In this document: piece by piece, positions 7,203 to 14,346 of the stretch
Numbering within the stretch: position 1 is the first letter of the stretch
How the letters are laid out: each line of letters begins with the position of its first letter
Origin: a virus
Virus record (IMG/VR): IMGVR_UViG_3300043411_001619
Span: 1 to 25,243 of that record
Direction: 5' to 3' (one strand)
Length of the DNA stretch: 25,243 bases
The notes under the pieces: model-generated
What the model saw: only the letters and a program-made list of their open reading frames with translations
What the model was told of the DNA's origin: nothing
The model's database searches: none
Translations under genes and position numbers: made by a program

Positions 7203-7804
7203 TAACTTACGCAACCAAATGCTGGAGTGGCGATTACGATAAGGTTTGGTCTTATCACCCTAACGCTGATTTAGTAGTGGGTAATAATATGTCCCCTGAT
7301 GAAATAAAGAAAGCTAGAAAAATATACAGAGATAGGTTTGTTTATGCTGGCGAGGGGCATGCTTATACTCTTGGAGAAAGATTTGCGGTAGACAATATCC
7401 ACACGGGTTACATCTTGTGGTATGCGGGTGATGTCACACCACCAAAAGAAGATTGGACAAAAGTAGCCATTAAGTTACTAGACAAATACCCGATAGTTTC
7501 ACCTTTTATGCAAGAGAACTGGGAGAACGTAGTCGGGACAGCTATAAGAGAAGAATATGGGGGTTTTGAACTAACTGATTTTGGTTATGAAGACCATTTC
7601 TTTTCTGACCACGCCTACTTTGCCAAAGTGAGTACAATGAAAAATATTGATTACGAACTAGACCACCCCATAAAAGCTAGATACCCTAGTCATGGAGAGA
7701 ATAGTTTTGAGAGGCGTGTAGCACAATGGTTGAGTGTGACGGGCAATAAGAGAGCAGTATTAAAAGATTATAGATATAGGCACACCCCAAATAATGAAAA
7801 GTAG
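7199..7804 (+). CDS. Probable GT-A-like glycosyltransferase
   Basis: This 201-residue protein is less clearly a glycosyltransferase than its neighbours. Supporting marks are the short N-terminal strand (MITYATKCWSGDYDKVW), a central ILWYAGDVTPPKEDW in which an Asp follows a hydrophobic strand as in the DxD region of GT-A folds, and a His/Asp-rich later section (FSDHAYF; YPSHGENSFERRV). No P-loop, signal peptide or membrane helix is visible. ATG 7199 overlaps the previous stop as ATGA, and AGGAG sits about 11 bases upstream. Context, between two GT2 genes, is the strongest argument. It might instead be a sugar-modifying protein of another fold. Confidence 0.65.
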   Translation: MITYATKCWSGDYDKVWSYHPNADLVVGNNMSPDEIKKARKIYRDRFVYAGEGHAYTLGERFAVDNIHTGYILWYAGDVTPPKEDWTKVAIKLLDKYPIVSPFMQENWENVVGTAIREEYGGFELTDFGYEDHFFSDHAYFAKVSTMKNIDYELDHPIKARYPSHGENSFERRVAQWLSVTGNKRAVLKDYRYRHTPNNEK

Positions 7805-8372
7805 CATGATAATCCCTAACTTATGGGCTAACGAAGAACTTTTGGATATGACTATTGGTTGTATCAAGGGGGCGTATCAAGTTGTAGACGAGATGTTAAT
7901 AATCAACGACAACCAATCCTACGCTAAGAATGTTAATAAGGGGCTAAGAGCTTGCACAGGAGATTACATAATCATCTGCAACAATGACATCAGCTTTGTT
8001 CAACCCGACTGGTTAGACCACTTACTAAAACCCCTACAAGAGGGTTACGACATATCCAGTATTCGCACTACCGATGGAGATGGCTGGGAAACAGAGGACA
8101 AGATAACCGAGGGCGATAAGTTCGGTAGTATTTGGTGCATGAAGCGTGAGGTATACGAAAAAGTGGGGCTATTAGACGAATCCTTTGGGAACTATTTTGA
8201 AGACTTGGACTACCACAAGAGAGCTGAAAATGAGGATTTTAAGGTTGCTAAGAATCACGCAGGATTAGTTGAGCACCAAGGCAAAGCCACATCAAAGACC
8301 ATCGACCCCGAAGATAAGGCGTATAATAAAGCTATGGAAATATATAGACGGAAGTGGGGAAAAGTAGAATGA
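7794..8372 (+). CDS. GT2-family glycosyltransferase (rhamnosyltransferase-like)
   Basis: This 192-residue GT-A enzyme has clear GT2 motifs: MIIPNLWANEELLDMTIGCI (5-24), EMLIINDNQSYAKNVNKGL (33-51), and IIICNNDISF (59-68), where N-N-D replaces D-x-D as in many bacterial rhamnosyl- and galactofuranosyltransferases. GLLDESFGNYFEDLDYHKRA (near 133-152) is the acceptor-side motif with the E-D-x-D catalytic pair. ATG 7794 overlaps the previous gene by 11 bases; a second ATG at 7806 directly after that stop is an alternative. The end overlaps the GT-B gene as ATGA. Of all the single-domain transferases here, this has the most complete active site. Confidence 0.87.
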   Translation: MKSSMIIPNLWANEELLDMTIGCIKGAYQVVDEMLIINDNQSYAKNVNKGLRACTGDYIIICNNDISFVQPDWLDHLLKPLQEGYDISSIRTTDGDGWETEDKITEGDKFGSIWCMKREVYEKVGLLDESFGNYFEDLDYHKRAENEDFKVAKNHAGLVEHQGKATSKTIDPEDKAYNKAMEIYRRKWGKVE

Positions 8373-9286
8373 ATATTAGCTTTTTAGTAAATCCAGTAGT
8401 AGATGGTTGGAAGCCTACAGACACACGGCTCGGTGGCACCGAAGAATCAGTGGTACGCTGGGCAGAAGAACTATTTGACCGTGGTCACTCAGTTAGAATA
8501 TACCAAAACGGTTTTGTAGGTAGTTATAACCAAGTCACCTACTACCCACGAGAAGAGTATTTGAACCGTGCTTATAATGGCTGGGCAGACGTTTGTATAA
8601 ACATAAAGTCGCCAGAGGTTAGCCCTAAAGAACTTACTTTCTACCTGACTAACGAAACTGATGCTACAAGACTAGACTTATCAGCTTATAAAGCAGTTAT
8701 ATGGCCCAGTAAATGGGCGAACGACAATATTCCAGTAAACAACAAAACAGTTATCCTGCCCCACGGCTATGACAGCGAGAAAATCAAGCCAAGTAAAAAG
8801 ATTAGCAAACAAGTGTTATACGCCAGTTCACCAGACAGAGGCTTAGACTTGCTACTAGCTTGCTGGCCTAGTGTCTACGAAGCACACCCTGACGCTAATT
8901 TAATAGTTACTTATGGGGCACCAGCTCAGGATATACCAGGAGTTACATTCTTAGGCGAAGTGGACGAGGGTATGATGAATGAACTATATGCTACAAGCGA
9001 CGTATGGGCACACCCATGCTCTGGGGGAGAGTTATACGGCATAACGGGCATAAAAGCCCAAGCAAGCGGTTGTGTGCCTGTTTATATACCAACCATGGCA
9101 CTAGCCGAGACAGTTAGGCACGGCGTGGCTTGTGATGAGTTTAATTTTAGGGATAGACTTATACAGACTTTGGGCAACGAAAAGCTGAAAGCTAACATAC
9201 GAGAGCAATTAAGTAAAGAAGATTTTGTTGACTGGAAGAAAAGTACGACTATACTAGAGAATATAATAGGAGCTAATAATGGCTGA
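8369..9286 (+). CDS. GT4-like (GT-B) glycosyltransferase
   Basis: This 305-residue GT-B-type enzyme has an N-terminal lobe with LGGTEESVVRWAEELFDRGH (21-40), the usual G-G-x-E acceptor-side motif, a linker around NNKTVILPHGYD (124-135), and a donor-binding lobe with YASSPDRGLDLLLACWPSVY (151-170), FLGEV (194-198) and GGELYGITGIKAQASG (219-234). It is compact for the family. It looks paralogous to the last third of the fusion gene at 1698: the same G-G-x-E-E start, the same DRGL helix and the same P-DA-L strand recur in order. ATG 8369 was chosen over a GTG at 8354 because it overlaps the previous stop as ATGA and starts exactly at the first strand. Confidence 0.86.
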   Translation: MNISFLVNPVVDGWKPTDTRLGGTEESVVRWAEELFDRGHSVRIYQNGFVGSYNQVTYYPREEYLNRAYNGWADVCINIKSPEVSPKELTFYLTNETDATRLDLSAYKAVIWPSKWANDNIPVNNKTVILPHGYDSEKIKPSKKISKQVLYASSPDRGLDLLLACWPSVYEAHPDANLIVTYGAPAQDIPGVTFLGEVDEGMMNELYATSDVWAHPCSGGELYGITGIKAQASGCVPVYIPTMALAETVRHGVACDEFNFRDRLIQTLGNEKLKANIREQLSKEDFVDWKKSTTILENIIGANNG

Positions 9287-9626
9287 TAAAACAGAAATAG
9301 TAGTAGAAAAAAAAGAAAAACCAGTAGAAGTACCGCACGACGCCCCTACATCATCAGAGCCAGATTTATCTTCTTTTCAGAGTATGTTAGGGCTCTCAGA
9401 GCCGAACACCCAAGAAAAAGACCAATTAAAAACAATATATGAGTGGGTTTACAGTAAGACTGAAGCAAAGACTATGCCCTCACTGATGATGGCTCTAAGG
9501 GGCTTTGAGAATAGATTATCCGCCCCCAAACTAGGTGAAACTAGATTAGGCAAGTTATATCACTATGTAAAAGCACAAAAGACAGTAGAGGAGGCTGAAA
9601 AGTGGCGGAACAGTCTACTATCTTAA
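9279..9626 (+). CDS. Hypothetical phage protein, 115 residues
   Basis: I do not recognise this gene. The first 40 residues are charged and Pro/Ser-rich (KKEKPVEVPHDAP), probably disordered. The rest is predicted helical, with MPSLMMALRGFENRLSAPKLGETRLGKLYHYVKA-like spacing of hydrophobic residues and a final EEAEKWRNSLL. No Cys and no membrane segment are seen. ATG 9279 has AGGAG 8 bases upstream and overlaps the glycosyltransferase gene by 8 bases. It marks the change from the carbohydrate block to the structural block, so it may be a small virion-associated or assembly protein; this is inference. Confidence 0.7.
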   Translation: MADKTEIVVEKKEKPVEVPHDAPTSSEPDLSSFQSMLGLSEPNTQEKDQLKTIYEWVYSKTEAKTMPSLMMALRGFENRLSAPKLGETRLGKLYHYVKAQKTVEEAEKWRNSLLS

Positions 9627-9769
9627 ATGCTACTATTTTGGTAGAATTTGAAACAGATGGTCATGTAGTCAAATTGCCACTCCATACATTATTCAAAGAA
9701 CTTGACCTCAAAGTAACAGAACAAAAACTAACAAAAACTGTACAAGAAATGGTAGAACAAAATGGCTGA
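9602..9769 (+). CDS. Small 55-residue hypothetical protein
   Basis: GTG at 9602 begins a 55-codon frame (MAEQSTILNATILVEFETDG...) that ends in TGA 9767-9769. Support is the strong ribosome site AGAGGAGG at 9587-9594, spaced 7 bases from GTG, and tidy overlaps: 25 bases with the gene before and 8 with the gene after. The first half is strand-forming with alternating hydrophobics (TILVEFETD, VVKLPLHTL). The second half is a charged helix (KVTEQKLTKTVQEMVEQ). I know no function. It directly precedes the Thr-rich structural protein and could be a chaperone or partner for it, as an inference from position alone. Confidence 0.65.
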   Translation: MAEQSTILNATILVEFETDGHVVKLPLHTLFKELDLKVTEQKLTKTVQEMVEQNG

Positions 9770-11180
9770 ATTAAGTGGCAACAACGCCAATCAAAGAGGA
9801 CAAGACGAACACTATAAGAAAACAAAAAAAGTAACAGTCTATTTTTACGATACTTCCAACGACGTACCGATAAGAGTGTCTAGCACCAACCCCTTGCCTA
9901 TATCAGGGACTTTAAGCGGTGGTGGCGATGGGGCTATATTAGATGGAGCTGACTCTGCAATAAAAGCCACCGTTAAAGACCTGACTAATTCAAACCCTTT
10001 GACTACTGCACTTGTAGATGCAAATGGCGACCAAATAACCTCTTTCGGTGGGGGTACTCAGTATACAGAAGGCGATACAGACGCTTCTTTCACTGGAACA
10101 ATCTCATTAGTAGAGGGGGCGGCCAACGCAGCAGTAACCTTGAAGCAACCTACTCAACCGACAGATACTCAACCAATCTCGGCTAATGCATTACCCCTAC
10201 CAACAGGTGCGGCGACAGCAGCAAACCAGCAAACCGACGCACTTACAGATACAGAACTCCGAGCCACACCAGTACCAGTATCAGGTACGTTTTACCAAGC
10301 AACTCAACCTGTCAGTGGAACGGTAACAGCTAACGCAGGCACAAATCTAAATACCTCTGCTCTAGCTACAGAAGCAGGCAACCTAGCTACGATTAAAACC
10401 AATACCGATAAAATACCCTCACAAGGGCAAGCTCTGGCAGCAGCCTCAACCCCTGTAGTACTCCCAGCAGCCCAAATAACAACCCTAACTCCACCAGCAG
10501 CAATAACTGGATTTGCTACTAGTGCCAACCAAGCAACAATTATCGGTCACGTTGATGGGATAGAAGCTGCTGTAGACGGTATTGAAACCCTCGTAGGGAC
10601 AACTAACACCACGCTCACAACAATAGATGGCAGGGTAGACGGACTAGAAACCTTAGTAACTTCTACGAACACAAAGCTCGATACAGCTAATACTAGCTTA
10701 GGAACATTAGATAACGCTATCTCAGGCAACGAAATGCAGGTAGACGTAGTTGCTTCCTTACCTGCTGGAACAAACAACATAGGTGACGTTGATGTTCTCT
10801 CACTCCCAGCACTCCCAGCAGGAACAAACGCTATCGGTAAACTATCAGCCAACTCTGGCGTAGATATTGGAGATGTGGACGTAACTAGCTCTGTATCGTC
10901 AACTCTCGACCACGGCTCAAACCTCGATATTGATACTACCGCAGAGCAGATAACTACTACATCATTTGCAGCTAAGTTTGGGGTAACGGTCAAATCAGCA
11001 GTAGACAACACAGGCACGGTCTACATAGGCAATTCAGACGTCACTGCTGGGACCACCGCAGCCACAGATGGTTTCCCACTAGAGCCTGGTGAGTCGATAA
11101 CCTTACCTGTAAACAACTCCAATTTGTTATATGCCATTGGTGCAGCAGCAAACCAAAAGGTATTCTGGAGTGCTGTCTAA
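9762..11180 (+). CDS. Thr-rich fibre/decoration-like virion protein
   Basis: This 472-residue protein is rich in Thr (about 73 by my count, near 15%), Ala, Ser and Asn, with no Cys. It is built of short phage-fibre-type phrases: NPLPISGTLSG, TQPVSGTVTAN and PLPTGAATAANQ recur in adhesion and neck proteins of many phages. Residues about 265-330 form coiled-coil-like heptads (VDGIEAAVDGIETL, DGRVDGLETL, NTKLDTANTSLGTLDN). A later segment repeats LPAGTN-x-IG and IGDVDV. The last 70 residues (VYIGNSDVTAGTTAATDGF, LEPGESITLPV) form a beta domain common at the ends of phage structural proteins. I infer a trimeric, surface-exposed fibre or head decoration. It is the best candidate acceptor for the upstream glycosyltransferases. 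Confidence 0.75.
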   Translation: MAELSGNNANQRGQDEHYKKTKKVTVYFYDTSNDVPIRVSSTNPLPISGTLSGGGDGAILDGADSAIKATVKDLTNSNPLTTALVDANGDQITSFGGGTQYTEGDTDASFTGTISLVEGAANAAVTLKQPTQPTDTQPISANALPLPTGAATAANQQTDALTDTELRATPVPVSGTFYQATQPVSGTVTANAGTNLNTSALATEAGNLATIKTNTDKIPSQGQALAAASTPVVLPAAQITTLTPPAAITGFATSANQATIIGHVDGIEAAVDGIETLVGTTNTTLTTIDGRVDGLETLVTSTNTKLDTANTSLGTLDNAISGNEMQVDVVASLPAGTNNIGDVDVLSLPALPAGTNAIGKLSANSGVDIGDVDVTSSVSSTLDHGSNLDIDTTAEQITTTSFAAKFGVTVKSAVDNTGTVYIGNSDVTAGTTAATDGFPLEPGESITLPVNNSNLLYAIGAAANQKVFWSAV

Positions 11181-11659
11181 TGAGTAGTTGGCACACCGCT
11201 AAACCAAGGATGATTCATTCTGTTGATACTAACGTAACAGTTACTGAGTTCTTTGGCAGTGCTGTAAACCTTGGGACTGGTGGCTCTTGTAGAGTAGACG
11301 CTCTTGAAGACAGTGAGAGAATAAGGTTAAGAATACAGATAACCTTTGGCACGAGTATGAGCATCGGTTCATTGCCTATTACGATACTTGCTTCAGACAT
11401 GCCTGTAACTATCCCTGATTTTGGAGACCAAGTTGCACAACCTGGCAACTTCGGTGCGATGTCTACCTCTGGTGGCGGTAACGAGATGTGGGTGCCAGCA
11501 CTTAATAATGTTTCTGGTCATGGTAACAGCATCTTATTTTTCAATTCGTATGGGGCGTCATTCACGAACTTTTTATTGGGTTCAGCAGTCACCCATCCAC
11601 CTGTAGCTGGAAGTATACTATTTAGTACTATAGATATATATAAGAACATGATGGGGTAA
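11180..11659 (+). CDS. Hypothetical beta-rich structural protein, 159 residues
   Basis: I do not recognise a family. The sequence is rich in Gly, Ser, Thr, Asn and Phe with alternating hydrophobics (RIRLRIQITFGTSMSIGSLP; NSILFFNSYGASFTNFLLG), consistent with a small beta-sandwich. It has one Cys and no membrane helix or signal. Its ATG uses the last base of the preceding TAA (TAATG), so it is tightly coupled to the Thr-rich protein and may be its partner, for example a tip, clamp or decoration protein. This role is inferred from composition and coupling only. Confidence 0.68.
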   Translation: MSSWHTAKPRMIHSVDTNVTVTEFFGSAVNLGTGGSCRVDALEDSERIRLRIQITFGTSMSIGSLPITILASDMPVTIPDFGDQVAQPGNFGAMSTSGGGNEMWVPALNNVSGHGNSILFFNSYGASFTNFLLGSAVTHPPVAGSILFSTIDIYKNMMG

Positions 11660-11661
11660 CA

Positions 11662-11796
11662 ATGGATAATCAATCAATAATCAACTGCCTAGAAACACTA
11701 AGAGATAAAATGACACCTGAACAAATTGCTAAGTTAGAAGCACTCAAGGAATCGACCAAGCAAGCTGGTGAGGTTATTGACGAGAATATAAAATAA
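11662..11796 (+). CDS. Small 44-residue helical hypothetical protein
   Basis: ATG 11662 starts 2 bases after the preceding stop and encodes 44 residues (MDNQSIINCLETLRDKMTPE...), ending in TAA 11794-11796. The product is one or two charged amphipathic helices (EQIAKLEALKESTKQAGEVI) with one Cys. The ribosome site is weak (ATGGGG), so it likely depends on coupling. The candidate portal promoter overlaps its 3-prime end. The gene fills the space between structural genes neatly, but no function can be given. Confidence 0.5.
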   Translation: MDNQSIINCLETLRDKMTPEQIAKLEALKESTKQAGEVIDENIK

Positions 11797-11806
11797 GGAA
11801 TATGAT
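11777..11806 (+). promoter_or_regulatory. Candidate sigma-70 promoter ahead of portal
   Basis: TTGACG (11777-11782) and TATGAT (11801-11806) are separated by 18 bases. Each matches 5 of 6 consensus bases. The predicted start near 11813 leaves a short leader before the portal ATG at 11833. The site lies in the end of the 44-residue gene and in the only gap before portal. It would let head genes be expressed apart from the carbohydrate block. Confidence 0.4.
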
Positions 11807-11832
11807 ACACTAAAAACATAAAGAGAAAAACT

Positions 11833-13761
11833 ATGCCAAACAAAAGCTATATGAAACAAAAAAAAGGAAGCGACAACGGAGAGTTTACTTCTGTTGCCCA
11901 GATGTGGCAAGAACGCTACACCAAAGCTCAGACTAATCAAGAAAAATTATTTAAGCGATTTAGCGAGTGGTACGACATGCTTTACGCAGTCATAGACACC
12001 GCTACATTCGCCCCATGGAGAAGTAAGGTATACATACCAATAATGGCTACTAAGTGTTGGAATATGGTGGCTAAGTTTACCCAGCAAAAGCCAGGGTTTG
12101 AAGTAGATGTAAAAGATGATGGTCCTGATACGGAGGAACCAGCTTTAGACGCAACTGAGAGAGAAAAACTATCAGACAAGGTTGCTAAAAAACTAGAGAG
12201 CGATTGGGATAATCCTAGATTTGAAGAACCTATGCGAGATAAATTATTTAGTCCTCTTGTAGATGCTACTGTCACAGGAACGGGTATGGCTAAAGTGGTG
12301 TGGCGAACAAAGAAGCACGTTTCTAAATCTCACCCCCTAGACGAATATGATGAAGTAGATTACGAAAACGACGTAGTGACTACCGAATCTGTTAGTTATA
12401 ACGACTTAGAGCCAGTAAATATTTTTAACGTATTTATCGCTCCAGCCGCTATTAGCTTACAATCTGCACCTTGGATAATTATTAGAGAGTTTAAGTCTTG
12501 GGCTGACTTGAAAGCCGTTAATGACGCATCAGACGCCCCTATATACAAGAACCTAGACTCTATTAAAGGAACAGGTGCCAAGAGCGATAAAGATGCTCGT
12601 TATAACCGTTCACGCAACAGACTGACTAATGAAGAAGACCCAATCAGTGCCGACCAAACAGTAGACCTTATTGAGCTATTTGAGTGCTACGAACGCTCTA
12701 GTAATAAGATTTGTACTTATGTAGCTACTTCTGCCGAACAAACAAAGAAAACACAGTGGATATTAATAAGAGAACAGACTAATCCTTACTGGCATGGTAG
12801 ATACCCACTAGTAGACTTTCATATTCGCAAACGACCTTTCCAGTTCTGGGGTGAGGGTATATTTGAAACTACTCAAAGATTACAAGCAGCCGCTAATGAC
12901 ATTTTTAACCACTACCTAGACAACTGGAACCTATCAGTTGATGGTGGAATAATGATTGACGAAACCAGCCGAGTGAACGACTTTATGGTTGAACCAGGCT
13001 TTGAATTAGTCTACTCAGGCGAAAAACCAACTCAATTTAAGTTCCCAGAACCAAACCCTAACCAGCTAACTCTAGTGATGACTGAGATACAAAAAGCGTT
13101 AGAGGACTCTACAATCTCTAACTTCGCTACAGGAGCACCACACTCAGGACTAGACAAGACGCAAGGTACAGCTACAGGTATAATTCGACTCCAAGAAGCA
13201 GCTAACGACATAATTAGCTTCATGCGAGACAACTACCAACAGTCTATTAAAGAAATTACTCGTATGTGGTTATCCAATAACCGTCAGTTTATGACCGAGG
13301 AGTTTGAAACAATGAGCTTGCAGGGCAACGAAAAGACTCTTGAAAAACTGACACCAGTAGAGATGCAATTCCCAATGGAAGTCAAGGTTGATGACATAGA
13401 CATGCAACCAGTCTCTAAGCAAGAAAAGAGAGCCAACTTCTTAGAGTACCAGAACAGTTTAATGGGATTGCAACAAAGTAGCTTACAACAGGCTCAGATA
13501 GACCCTAGCACCCCACCAGTAATCTTGGACTTCGCACAACTGGCACAAGAACTAGGACAATCGTTCAATGTTAAGAACTTTGAGAGATTTACGTTAGCAG
13601 CCAAAGCACCAGCTATGCCTGAGCAAGGTATGCCACCTGAAGGCGAAATGCCCCCAGAAGAAGGTGATTTGACAGAATTACCAGACGAAGGGCTACCAGC
13701 AGAAGATGAAGATTTAGACGCACAGATAGAACAAGCACTAATGGAACAAGGGATTGAATGA
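11833..13761 (+). CDS. Portal protein
   Basis: This 642-residue protein forms the dodecameric ring at the capsid vertex, through which DNA enters and leaves and to which terminase and tail bind. The length and features fit podovirus-type portals. An N-terminal YDMLYAVIDTATFAPWRSKV helix-loop lies near residues 47-66. The clip/stem region GEGIFETTQRLQAAAND is near 340-356, and the second helical region GLDKTQGTATGIIRLQEAAN near 439-458. The C-terminal 50 residues are acidic and Pro/Gly/Met-rich (MPPEGEMPPEEGD), probably disordered. AAAGAGAAA precedes the ATG; a second ATG at 11851 is possible. It overlaps the next gene by 4 bases (ATGA). Confidence 0.9.
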   Translation: MPNKSYMKQKKGSDNGEFTSVAQMWQERYTKAQTNQEKLFKRFSEWYDMLYAVIDTATFAPWRSKVYIPIMATKCWNMVAKFTQQKPGFEVDVKDDGPDTEEPALDATEREKLSDKVAKKLESDWDNPRFEEPMRDKLFSPLVDATVTGTGMAKVVWRTKKHVSKSHPLDEYDEVDYENDVVTTESVSYNDLEPVNIFNVFIAPAAISLQSAPWIIIREFKSWADLKAVNDASDAPIYKNLDSIKGTGAKSDKDARYNRSRNRLTNEEDPISADQTVDLIELFECYERSSNKICTYVATSAEQTKKTQWILIREQTNPYWHGRYPLVDFHIRKRPFQFWGEGIFETTQRLQAAANDIFNHYLDNWNLSVDGGIMIDETSRVNDFMVEPGFELVYSGEKPTQFKFPEPNPNQLTLVMTEIQKALEDSTISNFATGAPHSGLDKTQGTATGIIRLQEAANDIISFMRDNYQQSIKEITRMWLSNNRQFMTEEFETMSLQGNEKTLEKLTPVEMQFPMEVKVDDIDMQPVSKQEKRANFLEYQNSLMGLQQSSLQQAQIDPSTPPVILDFAQLAQELGQSFNVKNFERFTLAAKAPAMPEQGMPPEGEMPPEEGDLTELPDEGLPAEDEDLDAQIEQALMEQGIE

Positions 13762-14048
13762 ACGAAATCGAGCAAAAGAAAGAGCAACTACGCAGAGCTT
13801 CTGAACAAGGGGCTGACTTAGAAACCCTACTAGGACAACCAGGCTGGGAAACTTTTGTTGGTATTGTAACTTCTGCTCTTAAAGACACCAAAGACCAAGT
13901 ATTCTCTAGTAGCCGTGTTAAGAATTGGAACGATTACCTATACTACAGAGCAAAATATGACGCCTATTCTAAGATGATGGCTATAGTAGATATGAAAATA
14001 GAGCGGGGCAAGAAAGCCAGTAAGGAGCTAAATGGGCTCAACAGTTGA
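13758..14048 (+). CDS. Hypothetical head-morphogenesis protein, 96 residues
   Basis: This is an unrecognised small helical protein following portal with an ATGA overlap. The N-terminus is a charged helix (EIEQKKEQLRRASEQGADLE). Then come LLGQPGWETFVGIVTSAL and a Tyr-rich helix (WNDYLYYRAKYDAYSKM), ending in Lys-rich sequence. The W-E-x-F plus long-helix layout is seen in small proteins encoded after portal in other podovirus-like phages, but I cannot name a family. Its tight coupling to portal and its place before the scaffold suggest an assembly or packaging accessory role. Confidence 0.7.
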   Translation: MNEIEQKKEQLRRASEQGADLETLLGQPGWETFVGIVTSALKDTKDQVFSSSRVKNWNDYLYYRAKYDAYSKMMAIVDMKIERGKKASKELNGLNS

Positions 14049-14304
14049 CAATACCAAGCAAAACGATAAGAATAATAGAGAGTACGTCTTTATACATCAC
14101 CCAGAAGGCTCGTACCTTAAAATAGATAAGAGAGATTTTAAGCCCGAAAACAGCCCCAACCACGAACATCATTACAAACCAGACTTTGATGATGAAACAG
14201 AAGACTATTTAGCCTTTATGTGTGTAGTAGGCAACTGTAGTACAGGCAGATTAGTAAAGAAAGACGATAATCTCAAAGAGCTACTTAAAGGATTAGATAA
14301 GTAG
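14032..14304 (+). CDS. Hypothetical His/Cys-containing small protein, 90 residues
   Basis: I do not recognise this gene. ATG 14032 overlaps the previous gene by 17 bases. The middle carries a cluster of His (HH in FIHHPEG; NHEHHYKPDFDDETEDY) followed by CVVGNC, a C-x4-C pair. A small metal-binding fold is therefore possible, though the spacing is not a standard zinc finger. The end is a Lys/Leu helix (KKDDNLKELLKGLDK). It lies between portal and scaffold, where phages often keep small assembly or accessory proteins. The reading frame is uninterrupted, but the ribosome site is modest. Confidence 0.62.
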   Translation: MGSTVDNTKQNDKNNREYVFIHHPEGSYLKIDKRDFKPENSPNHEHHYKPDFDDETEDYLAFMCVVGNCSTGRLVKKDDNLKELLKGLDK

Positions 14305-14346
14305 TTGTTTGAGGCAATAGTCCTCTTAAAAAAGGAGATAAGCAAG

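Noticed and set aside
10547-11017. Minus-strand frame of 156 residues
   Set aside because: It is a shadow of the Thr-rich plus-strand gene: Val/Ser-rich repeats mirror the plus-strand codons.
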